NCBI GenBank assembly: GCA_028023455.1
Contig: JAQFVV010000072.1
Coordinates: forward strand, 4,422,501-4,486,500
Direction: 5' to 3'
Length of the DNA: 64,000 nucleotides
Origin: Epiperipatus broadwayi
Taxonomy: Eukaryota > Onychophora > Udeonychophora > Euonychophora > Peripatidae
Shown here piece by piece: positions 55,885 through 64,000 of the stretch (position 1 is the stretch's first letter; the number at the start of each line of letters is the position of its first letter). The notes beneath the pieces were generated by a model. That model searched no databases and was not told the DNA's origin. It saw only the letters and a list, made by a program, of their open reading frames with translations. Made by a program: the position numbers and the translations under genes.

Positions 55885-56601
55885 ATGTACATCATTACCA
55901 CTACTAATCCCTTTTTAAGGACAACTTCTCCACCTCTACTTCTGCTTGCTATTACTCCATATGTGAATTGCCACTTTTTCACTGATCATGCCATTGATCA
56001 TGCTGATTTACTGGACAATTATAACATTAATACTCTAATTGGTTTGTCATACAAAGATCTAAAAAAAAATAATTATCCCGATAGACAACTTTGGTCAACA
56101 CTATCTACTGCAAGAACACTGACTAAATTTCAAAATTTGTATGTGCCTCACTCATGGTTAAAATTCCTGTATAATCTGCTACTTGATATAATACCAACAA
56201 AGTTATTTCTCATAAATTGATTTAAACTAAACATTGATCCTACTTGTACACTATGCAATTTGTTCCCGGAAAATTCATCACATATCTTTGAGACATGTCC
56301 ATTCTTTTCAACCTTACGCCACTTTGTATTCCACAAAGACACAATTAATTTAAAAAATATCCTAATAAATAATATAAAGAAATTAAAACCATTCAATGCC
56401 CTTGTAAACGTTCACACTCTAAGAACAATATGGCTTGCCCGTTGTGCTGTAAAATTTGATAACAAAAAATACAATGTACTTAAAAAAAATAACAAAGAAT
56501 GGTATAACATTTATCTTTATGCTCAGAAATATATACCTAGTAATGTCACAAGAAAAATATGGCAAAGCAATATATTTCTTAGTTGCTCATTAATGACATG
56601 A
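55885..56601 (+). pseudogene. LINE ORF2 C-terminal region
   Basis: 55885-56220 is open and gives the linker (LSYKDLKKNNYPDRQLWSTL, PHSWLKFLYNLLLDIIPTKL). After a stop and a shift, 56221-56601 gives the Cys/His motif CTLC at 56245-56256 and HIFETC around 56281-56298, then LRTIWLARCAVKF and WYNIYLYAQKYI. The Cys/His motif is thought to help bind the RNA template. Apart from the break near 56217 it reads through cleanly. Confidence 0.75.
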
Positions 56602-56620
56602 TAGTAATAATCTTGTTTTA

Positions 56621-56804
56621 AATCATTATATTCTATAAACATCCTAAAAAATTAAAAATTAAAAAAAATAATATAAAAAGCTTTTAATGTAAATATACTA
56701 ATTCTTGTAAATATTTTGTTACTAAAAAGTTAAAAAAAAGATATTAGTCTGAAATCCAAGCCAACTAGCTTGGTATCAACTCGCCTGAAATTGTCATTAA
56801 ACAT
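56621..56804. other. A-rich 3' flank of LINE
   Basis: Includes short A tracts (56646-56670, 56733-56741) that could be the LINE tail. No other feature. Confidence 0.4.
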
Positions 56805-56900
56805 GTCAAGTGTTGGTGGTCGAGTGGTCAGCACAGCCGCCTTACAAGCCGTTGTCTCAGGTTTGCATGTTCGCTTCCCGGCCGAAGCTTTGACACATGA
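56805..56900 (+). mobile_element. tRNA-derived SINE family S1, best copy
   Basis: CAAGTGTTGGTGGTCGAGTG with an A-box-like TGGTCGAGTGGTCAGC, GCCTTACAAGCCGTTGTC, B-box-like GCATGTTCGCTTCCCGG, then GCCGAAGCTTTGACACATG and an A-rich end. The GTCGAGTGG and anticodon-arm region recall a Leu/Ser-type tRNA head. Confidence 0.8.
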
Positions 56901-57146
56901 AAAATAACATAAGGGATATGTTAGTGAACCATTAAATATTATAATTATTACTTTTATTTATGTTCATTACCTACTAATCAATCAAAAAACTACTTTTTTA
57001 TGTTTTGTGTTTAAACATTTTATGCATAAGTTTAATAAAATCTTTTTAAATATTTTCTCGGTTTAACAATACAAATTAAAATATCACCATATATAATTGT
57101 CTGAAAGTTTGTGAAGATGATATTATAGTTGTAATTATTTATTGTT

Positions 57147-57209
<63 letters not shown>
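57147..57209 (+). repeat. (AATC)n microsatellite
   Basis: About fifteen uninterrupted copies of AATC. Confidence 0.95.
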
Positions 57210-57211
<2 letters not shown>

Positions 57212-57229
57212 TATTCTGTCCCATGGGCA

Positions 57230-57910
57230 AATCCAGAAAGTGATTATATTATCAATTCATCCATTTCTCCACTGCATTCTCTTCATTATCCAGCTCTTCA
57301 ATTCCATATAATTCTCCCCATCTTTTATATCATCCAGCAATGTTAATATTTCCCACCCTTTTTTTGTTTCCTCTCCACCAAAATATCTTCCATTAAACTA
57401 TACTTTCTTCTTAATACAGGTCCAATCCAGTTTCTCTTTTTATCTCTATTCTTTTTTATTTACTCCTTTAAAAACACCATTTATTATTTTATTCATACAT
57501 TCATTTCCATGATCACATTTCAAAGGTCTCTATCTGTTTCTAATGTTATTGCTCAGTATCCATGCTTCACACCCATACAATAGTATGTTCCACTCATAAT
57601 ATTTAATTAATCTTCAAAAGTTCACAAAATATTTTCTTTTTCTAAGTAAATACCTTCTTTGCCAATACTATTCTTTTATTTTCATTTTCACTTCTATTCT
57701 CAATCAACCAATTATCCAAATATGTAATTTTTTTGCTTGCTAAACTAGATTATCATGGATTTCAAACACTTGGTTTTCTCAACACTAATTTTCATTTCAT
57801 TTTCCATAATTCTTACTCCAATTTATTCAACATATTCTGAAGACACTTTTTATCTTCAAATATAAGAGCCATATCGTTTGCAAATTTTCCATAATCTAAT
57901 AATAATTTTT
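57230..57910 (-). pseudogene. LINE RT fragment, minus strand
   Basis: The minus strand from 57905 reads LDYGKFANDMALIFEDKKCL, matching the RT palm LxYADDMALxxEDxxxL with Tyr-Ala-Asp changed to Phe-Ala-Asn. KISVEKTKC-like sequence follows, then near 57600 YYEWNILLYGCEAWIL, the common VWSVLLYGCEAWTL block. The remainder to 57230 is frameshifted. It is a different family from the Tx1-like and the 29009 RTE-like copies, but shares the endonuclease/RT type with a YGCEAWTL block. Confidence 0.7.
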
Positions 57911-58429
57911 AAATGATTTTTTTTTTTTTTTAGAAAAAGTCAAACATTACTTAAACTTATTGAAAACATTGAAACTGTCACTAATAGTTCACAGGTTAAT
58001 ATATAACTCAATATTTTGTATGGTATTCTTCTTCTCTCTTCTTGTTACTAACTTGATCAGTGACAGACAGGACTAGAAATAAATCAAATCTTGAACCTTT
58101 AGATTCATGAATATTGAATTTAAGGCAATTAGACTATTCTGTCATTGACAACAATCAATAGAAATTTTATATACTGAAAAAACAGAAGGATCCTTGTAGA
58201 AGAATATGAAATTTGTATTGACTATATCTTTGATAGAATATGAACTATCAGGTTTGATAATAATGGTATAATGAATGAATAAGTTTCTATGTATGGATAA
58301 GAAAAATAGTGATAATGAAGAAAATTTTAATATTATGTAAATTTCTTATTATGTAAATTTCTAAGTTTTGGAATTTTAAATATATGCAAAATATTCAACT
58401 ACTATTCCAAATGTTTCCTTTCATTGATA
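57911..58429. other. AT-rich with a block shared with the giant palindrome
   Basis: 58040-58150 (TTACTAACTTGATCAGTGAC, ATGAATATTGAATTTAAGGC) resembles 38885-38965 in the palindrome arm, so an older copy of one of its constituent repeats lies here. Confidence 0.4.
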
Positions 58430-58640
58430 AATCAGTTATCTCACTCTCTTTAGTCAAGTTGCACTCTTTAGTGTCCACATATGTGGGTATTTACCTTTAT
58501 TGTAAAAAAAAAAAGGAAGTTACCATGGCAACATATTGAGATTGTTGATTCTTATTGATACTGGTATTATTTAGGTGTGGGCTACTTTCATGTATTTACA
58601 TTTATAAGCCTATCTACCTTTGAGTATTACTAGCTTTATT
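58430..58640 (+). repeat. Direct repeat, left copy, flanking a LINE relic
   Basis: CTTTAGTCAAGTTGCA, TGCCTTTATTG-like, ATTGAGATTGTTG and TTTCATGTATTTACA recur in the same order at 59447-59650. The pair is about 1.0 kb apart and brackets 58795-59265. Confidence 0.65.
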
Positions 58641-58794
58641 ATCTAAATAATGCATAGCTTCAGGCCAGTTTGAAAGTTATAATTGAATATTTGTTAACCT
58701 ATTTTCCGAAGAGGTTATATTAACCTATTTAATGAGATTTAAGCTTTTTTGAATTAATAATCACATGGAGCCATAGACTATTTAATTAAGGTCA

Positions 58795-59265
58795 ATTTGG
58801 ATGTCATGCCCTCGAATGCATTTCTATGTTACAAAAGAAACCTCACCAAAATAGATACTACTTTCAACTATTGTCACCAACATGATGAAACCTTTAATCA
58901 CATCATCCTTAGCTGCTTAGGGCTGGGCAACATCAGGAACATAATTCTAGAGAGATCAAAGATTGTCTACTACCTCATAATCACTTATGGACTGCCTCAA
59001 ACATCAACCCATTCCTGTCATCAGACTGTCTATTTATATTACATATGCCATTTGGATGACTCATTGCATGAAAATGTTGACAGTACCCCACAAGGATGAA
59101 AACATTTTTTTTACAAAAAATTGCAAAGATGAAAAAGATAGATCAGACACTTGCCATGAAGTACAGATACAAAGAAACATTGAATCTCTTTTATCTTCAT
59201 CAGCCACCATAGTAACACTCTTCAAACTCAACTCGCTCAACACCAAAATCCAACCACAGTGAAAG
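58795..59265 (+). pseudogene. LINE 3' coding relic (Cys/His motif)
   Basis: The frame 58797-59099 contains FNYCHQHDETFNHIILSC, the typical C....ET..HIL..C knuckle of LINE ORF2 C-termini, after a CYKRN that may supply the first Cys. The overlapping frame to 59262 has no motif. The family is unclear. Confidence 0.55.
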
Positions 59266-59446
59266 GCATAATTACACCCAAGAGCTAGAACATAATAATC
59301 CATAGATGGAAAAGTGAACTTACCCAGACTAAAATCACATTGTAATTATAGATTAAATAAATTCCTTAAGAAATCAGACTTACATTTGATCAATTATATT
59401 TGAGAGAGACAAAATATATATGATAAGTCATTTCCAATAAAAATTT

Positions 59447-59650
59447 TTTTTAATAATCTCATTATCTTTAGTCATGTTGCAGTATTTAATGTCTATATAA
59501 ACATATTAGAGCATAGATAAAGGTGGATTTTTGCCTTTATTGAATAAAGGTTGCCTTGACAACAGATTGAGATTGTTGGTTGCTAATGATACTAGTATCA
59601 TTTAGACATGAATAATTTCATGTATTTACAACATACGTTTGTCTTCAATA
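59447..59650 (+). repeat. Direct repeat, right copy
   Basis: Partner of 58430-58640, with an extra insertion of about 20 bp near 59500-59525. Confidence 0.65.
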
Positions 59651-59721
59651 TAATAATATTAAATTGTGTTTTCACACTTCCAACGTAAAGCTATAACAAC
59701 AAATAGAAAACTAAATTAAAT

Positions 59722-59765
59722 GGCGGAGCGCTTTCAAGAAGATGTACTTCTCATATTCATAGCCA
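59722..59765 (-). ncRNA. Hammerhead-like hairpin, left arm
   Basis: The minus strand has AAUAUGA, stem II GAAG-UACAU-CUUC, UUGAAA, self-complementary AGCGCU, then C. Same layout as 2295-2345 with the altered first box. Confidence 0.4.
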
Positions 59766-60044
59766 GTTATGATCCTTTTTTTGGAATCATTATATAAATA
59801 AATCCGATATGCAAATTATATGCAAATGAGTCACTAAGACCATCTTTTAGATATAGCAAAACATGCATCCTTACGATTAATGGTGAAAGAGGCATGATGT
59901 TAAGCAAAAGGTAAAAGAAGCTTACTCTTTCGCCATTAATCGTAAGGATGCATGTTTTGCTATATCTAAAAGATGGTCTTAGTGACTCATTTGCATACAA
60001 TTTGCATATCGGATTTATTTATATAATGATTCCAAAGAAAGGAT

Positions 60045-60085
60045 CATATGAATAAGAGAAGTACATCTTCTTGAAAGCGCTCGCG
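60045..60085 (+). ncRNA. Hammerhead-like hairpin, right arm
   Basis: AAUAAGA, stem II GAAG-UACAU-CUUC, UUGAAA, AGCGCU, then C. It differs from the left arm by one base in the first box (AAUAUGA to AAUAAGA). Confidence 0.4.
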
Positions 60086-60140
60086 CTCATCCATTTAATT
60101 TAGTTTTCTATTTGTTGTTATAGCTTTACAGTGAAAGTGT

Positions 60141-61415
60141 GATAGCATGATTTAATATTATAATATAGATAAAGATACTCATATATTGAAATACAGTACT
60201 TTGAATTGATTTTTGATGACAAGTTACATCAAATAATTATGAAATTAATTTTCTTCAAACATGCATAAGCAAAAAAAAAATACCATAGATATAATGATAT
60301 ATCAAAACATCATCAAAATGCCATTTTAGAGTTAGGGTTGGTCAGAAAAAGATTCTTTAAGTCCCCATATTTTCTAAACAAGTGACAAGTACCTTGCTCA
60401 TAAAATTTCTTCATTTTGACAATAAAGAAAAATGTATGATCACACAAATTCACTTGATATTTTCATATATTCCAAGTCAAATTCTTACTTTGGATGAAAG
60501 TCAGATGCTCATTTAAGGATATCTTAACTGGAAAGTGTATATTGCTAAGAAGAGGGCTTACTTTGGGAAAAATAAATAGTTTTTACTTGTTTCTCATACT
60601 CTGCTAAACAAAAGTACTTTCTAGCAATTGCACTTACATGTAAACTTCATAGTTATAAGATTAATAAATCAACAAAAGTTGGCAATATAATAATATCTAA
60701 AATAACATGAAGTCCCATGCATGTACAATATAATATAGAAAATTGCAATGCATGAAGTAAGTATATTAGAAAATTTATTAATAAAAAACATTGATGTGTT
60801 ATGATTTTTCTACATTATATTACATATGTATGTCATTATATATTATTTTAGATATTGCTATATTGCTGATTTATTAAATTATTAGTTCAAGTTTACTTCA
60901 TTTTCCATTTTCTCATTCATCACATATCTGTTCTTTATATATTAATGATCCATTTTACCATTGGCTTCCTTAAGACCTATGTTCTGAGGCTGTGTCGAAT
61001 CCCCAAGTTATAAACTGAAAAGATTGTGGATATTAGGAATAAATCTCATAATGTCTATGAGACTAGGTAATGACATCCTCATGAAAGGTTACAAATTAAT
61101 TTGTGAAATTATAAGTCCTTGTAATACCATTGTAAAATAGTGATCTCAATGTCTGAGGTGAAGTAAACCAGAGACACAATCATTATCAAATCTTGTCTCC
61201 TATCAGTTATATTATTGTAGATAAATGTATGTCTTGAAGTTTATATTTGCAAGTTTTTGTCTTTATAAGTGCATCTTTGACATTTAACCCAATGCTATCA
61301 GAAGCCATTTGTATTGATAGCTACTAAACATTCTTGATTAGTAACTATCTCAGAAAGAATGTCCACAGATTTCTAGCCAAAATTAAAAAACGGAAAACTC
61401 TACTTATTAAATAGT

Positions 61416-61420
<5 letters not shown>
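60141..61420. other. AT-rich, no recognised gene
   Basis: No ORF above 60 codons and no repeat family recognised. Confidence 0.4.

Positions 61421-61461
<41 letters not shown>
61421..61461 (+). repeat. (TA)n microsatellite
   Basis: About 20 TA units directly before the family A cluster, matching the TA-rich flanks seen at other copies. Confidence 0.9.
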
Positions 61462-61464
<3 letters not shown>

Positions 61465-61629
61465 CAATATTTAATTACAAGTATATTGTCTACACTGAAC
61501 TTAATGTAATTAGAAGGACTTTGAATGCACAGATTTTCAATCTTCCTTTAGCTATCCACTCCATATTATACAACTGATACACATGATCACTAAAATGTGA
61601 AAAAGACCAATGATTTCCAATATATGAAT

Positions 61630-61680
61630 TTTGTGCTGAACCAGCCCTCATTAGTTGCTCCAGATCATCATTTTCCCCAC
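61630..61680 (-). ncRNA. Hammerhead family A copy A6
   Basis: The minus strand has CUAAUGA (61654-61648; G5 to A), stem II GGGCU-GGUUC-AGCAC, then AAAAU for GAAAU. Two core changes suggest inactivity. Confidence 0.5.
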
Positions 61681-62119
61681 ATATATGTATGTAATTAGTG
61701 TTTAGTTTATATTAAGATGGTAGATCTTCAAACTTTAATGACATGTGTCAATCTTCTCCATCCTCCAACTCTTTAGCCAGCCATACCATTGAAAATGCTA
61801 ATCTTATCATCATACCCAGCCTTGACTTGTCACTCTGACCCCTCACAGATAAGACCTTAATCTGTCCATTTAAATAGATAGAATACGGATGGAGAGGACA
61901 TATTAAGGTCTTATATGTGAGAGATCAGAGTGACTTAAAGTCAACATGGGTATGATAATAAGATTGGCATCAACAAGGTCTTTGAGTGTTCCATCACCAG
62001 ATTTTCACTGATATGGATGGCTAAACAGTTGGAAGGTGAGAAGTTTTAAGCCTGTCCACTAAAGTTTTAATATTTTCTATCTTAATATAAGCTGAGCACT
62101 AATTATGTATATGTGTAGG

Positions 62120-62190
62120 GAATGATTATCTGGACCAACTGATGAGTGCTGGTTCAGCACAAAATACATATATTGAAGATCATTTATCTC
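62120..62190 (+). ncRNA. Hammerhead family A copy A7
   Basis: CCAA, CUGAUGA at 62139-62145, stem II GUGCU-GGUUC-AGCAC with five perfect pairs, then AAAAU (G12 to A). UUGAAGAUCAU downstream gives most of stem I. Confidence 0.6.
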
Positions 62191-62569
62191 TTTTATAGTT
62201 CTATAAGATGGAATGGATAGCTGTGGAGAGCTTGAAAGTCTGAGTTCAAATCCTGTTACCTTAAGTTGAGTATAGACAATATATATGTGTAATTAAATAT
62301 TACATAAAAAGCCTGTATTATGCCCATCCCTCTTCTATGCATTTAAATGGATCTACTAAGGTCCTATATTGAAGGGTCAGAGTGACTTAAAATCACCATG
62401 GATATGACAATCAGATTGGCATCAATAAGGGCTTTGAGCATTTTCATCATTAAATTGTCATTTATATGGATGGCTAAAGAGTTGGAGGATGAAGAAGATT
62501 GAAGCCTGTTCATAAAAGATTGAACATTTGCTATTTCAATATAAACTGAGCACTGATTATATATATATG

Positions 62570-62640
62570 GGAGATGATGATCTGGACCAACTGATGAGTG
62601 CTAGTTCAGCATGAAATATGTATATTGGAAATCATTTATT
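62570..62640 (+). ncRNA. Hammerhead family A copy A8, intact core
   Basis: CUGAUGA 62591-62597, stem II GUGCU-AGUUC-AGCAU (four Watson-Crick pairs and a closing G-U), GAAA 62613-62616, stem III from AUAUGUAU, A at 62624 as predicted cleavage residue. Stem I is CCAA (62587-62590) with UUGG (62625-62628), extended beyond an internal loop by AUGAU with AUCAU. All invariant core bases of a type I hammerhead are present. Stem III is only two to three pairs. Confidence 0.8.
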
Positions 62641-62755
62641 TTTCTCACCTTGTGGTCATAGGTATTGTTTGTATAAGATGGAGTGGATAGCTGTAAGGAG
62701 CTTGAATGCCCGAGTTCAAATTCATTCTAATACATATATATATTGTATATAATCA

Positions 62756-62908
62756 TATGGTCAGTATGGTCTAGATTTACAATATGCTGATGATTGTACT
62801 ACTTTTGCCAATGCAAAAGAAGATTTACAGAATGTACTTTATGTCTTGAATGCAACATATAAAGATTTTAATGATTATTATATAAAAACTCAAGTCTTGA
62901 TTGGATAG
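62756..62908 (+). pseudogene. LINE RT palm fragment
   Basis: From 62768 the frame reads LDLQYADDCTTFANAKEDL and ends in a stop at 62906. YADD (62783-62794) is the RT active site, and the surrounding LQYADDC....A...EDLQ is typical of non-LTR elements. Upstream RT is missing because the fragment abuts the family A cluster. Later sequence to about 63350 may be decayed continuation of the same LINE. Confidence 0.75.
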
Positions 62909-64000
62909 TTACCAATTTAAATAGCTTGGCAACAACTAGAAAGGTGGATTTAGATGTTGGGATATAGTATAAGACTCCAAAGGGGCCCTACTTTTAAATA
63001 AAAAGTAGGATATTTCATCAAAGTGATACATCTACTGCAACTAAATTAATTCAATTTATTGTATCGAAGTAAAACCCAAACTCATAGTGGATGTAACACA
63101 AAGGCATAAGAAATATTTCATTTAAGGATGCTCTATAACAATATGGGAATACCATTGTAAAATTACATCTTCATTGGATTCCATGTTTGAAATGAATGAC
63201 CTATACAAGATCTTCTAAAACAAACCTATTTTAAGAAGAACTTGTATACAGGTTTTATGGGAGAAGTAGACTTTGTTTGCATTACAATGTTATTATCTAA
63301 GCTCTCTAAAAGGTAACATTGAATGTTTACCTTGAAAGATATATATGAGAATATAATGGCGATACATTTAGTTTGTCAGTAAGAAAGATTTGTTGCAAAA
63401 GAAAATAGTCATCATAAATTAGACCAGCATGTTCTATATAAGGATGTAATCGTGGTTCGGGGATTGGTTACTCGTCCCTAGTAGGTATATTATTATTATA
63501 TAACTATCTTTTTTTTTTCTTGGAGTTAGAATGACTATACTTGTTTATGATTGGCTGTCGACAATGATGACGTATTTTAATTTTTTTTTATTTGAAATGG
63601 ATTTTTACTATTAATTTTTGCATATCTAAAATGAATTAAAAAAACAGATTGCTAACATTTTTTTTTTTTTGTATGTGAATTAATAGTTCTCTATAAACAT
63701 TTCCGTATCCAGACTAAATTAACATAATGTTAAATTTACTTACTCTATTGAGAAACTTAGACAATTAACTCAATAGTGAGTTTCTGTTAAAATCGAATAA
63801 TTAGCTTCTGAAGTCTGATTTTGTATATATTATGTAAATTAATTTTTTTTCTAAAAAAATTAAAAAAATACGAAGTCAGTTTTAAACTCGTAATGTGGTG
63901 AATAATTTCTGAACAATAATGAAATGGATTTAAAATTTATTTGAAAACGAACACGTGTTGTGTTATGGGAAAGATTTGAAGTTTCCAGAAAAATAAAAAA
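62909..64000. other. AT-rich end of window, possible LINE remains
   Basis: 62909-63350 may be the decayed 3' half of the LINE; 63120-63160 shares wording with 47240-47280. 63430-63485 is slightly GC-richer with no known motif. The rest is featureless. Confidence 0.3.

Larger units (their letters stand above)
55020..56620 (+). mobile_element. Tx1/L1-like LINE, 5'-truncated
   Basis: Coding trace starts in the RT N-terminal region at about 55036 (LNRLLQLDKSLVTRLYTAMM) and runs to the C-terminal tail at 56601. Endonuclease and ORF1 are absent. The 3' flank to about 56750 is A-rich. It is better preserved than the copy at 1250-6590 and belongs to the same or a closely related family. Confidence 0.8.
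59680..60140. mobile_element. PLE-tail foldback
   Basis: Arms 59688-59908 and 59925-60135 are near-perfect reverse complements (GTAAAGCTATAACAACAAAT at one end, ATTTGTTGTTATAGCTTTAC at the other; GCATCCTTACGATTAATGG and its complement near the centre). Each arm has the PLE-tail hairpin (59722-59765 minus, 60045-60085 plus). Sequence such as CATTTGCATACAATTTGCAT recalls the PLE 3' end at 2400-2420. Confidence 0.8.
61465..62740. mobile_element. Family A hammerhead cluster: one minus and two plus copies
   Basis: 61465-61880 (minus) and 61880-62310 (plus) form an inverted repeat with arms of about 420 bp, centre near 61880. A second plus copy follows directly to about 62740. Ribozyme cores at 62139 and 62591 are 452 bp apart, giving the tandem period. 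B-box-like GAGTTCAAATCC and GAGTTCAAATTC lie at 62242 and 62712. This is the richest locus of the family and the best model for its monomer. Confidence 0.8.

Overview
The window looks like accessory DNA from an AT-rich invertebrate animal genome. I judge it roughly three quarters A+T by eye. It has no prokaryotic gene layout and no long intact ORF, and every protein-coding trace I recognise belongs to a selfish element. The clade cannot be fixed from sequence alone. Penelope-like elements, Tx1/L1-like and RTE-like LINEs, a hAT-like DNA transposon, several tRNA-derived SINEs and many hammerhead-ribozyme repeats together suggest a large repeat-rich genome, for example a lophotrochozoan or chelicerate. 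I found no host gene with confidence.

Layout. 1-1235 is AT-rich filler. 1250-6590 (-) is a decayed Tx1/L1-like LINE with ORF1 (RRM-like plus CCHC) and ORF2 (APE endonuclease, RT, Cys/His tail), split by a nested Penelope-like (PLE) 3' fragment at 2275-2750. 6925-9005 and 44725-46785 are inverted copies of one unclassified 2-kb repeat (R1). 9885-10445, 27425-28165, 37040-37290, 51295-51825 and 61465-62740 hold copies of hammerhead family A, mostly as inverted pairs. 26100-26866 and 37852-41300 are foldbacks carrying hammerhead family B; the second is a palindrome with arms near 1.7 kb. 28640-33110 is an inverted pair of PLE copies facing a central terminal-repeat block. One arm is interrupted by an RTE LINE, and by a 257-bp hairpin element with a visible target-site duplication. 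35428-37469 is a hAT-like transposon with an 8-bp target duplication. 47884-49118 is a PLE body between inverted terminal repeats. 49480-50155 is a minisatellite that appears to have grown out of a tRNA-SINE. 55020-56620 (+) is a second Tx1-like LINE. 57230-57910, 58795-59265 and 62756-62908 are further LINE fragments. 59680-60140 is a PLE-tail foldback.

How the parts work together. The unifying signal is self-cleaving RNA. At least five sequence families carry a hammerhead-like core (CUGANGA, stem II, GAAA), and all have a very short, mostly self-complementary stem III (ACCGGU, ACUAGU, AGUACU, AGCGCU, AUAUGUAU). Several of these are the terminal repeats of PLEs or of foldbacks that share PLE terminal sequence. 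Family A instead has a tRNA-type B box about 105-125 bp downstream of the ribozyme and recurs as a tandem unit of about 452 bp, like a retrozyme or the schistosome SINE-like satellite. Head-to-head inverted organisation is the dominant architecture.
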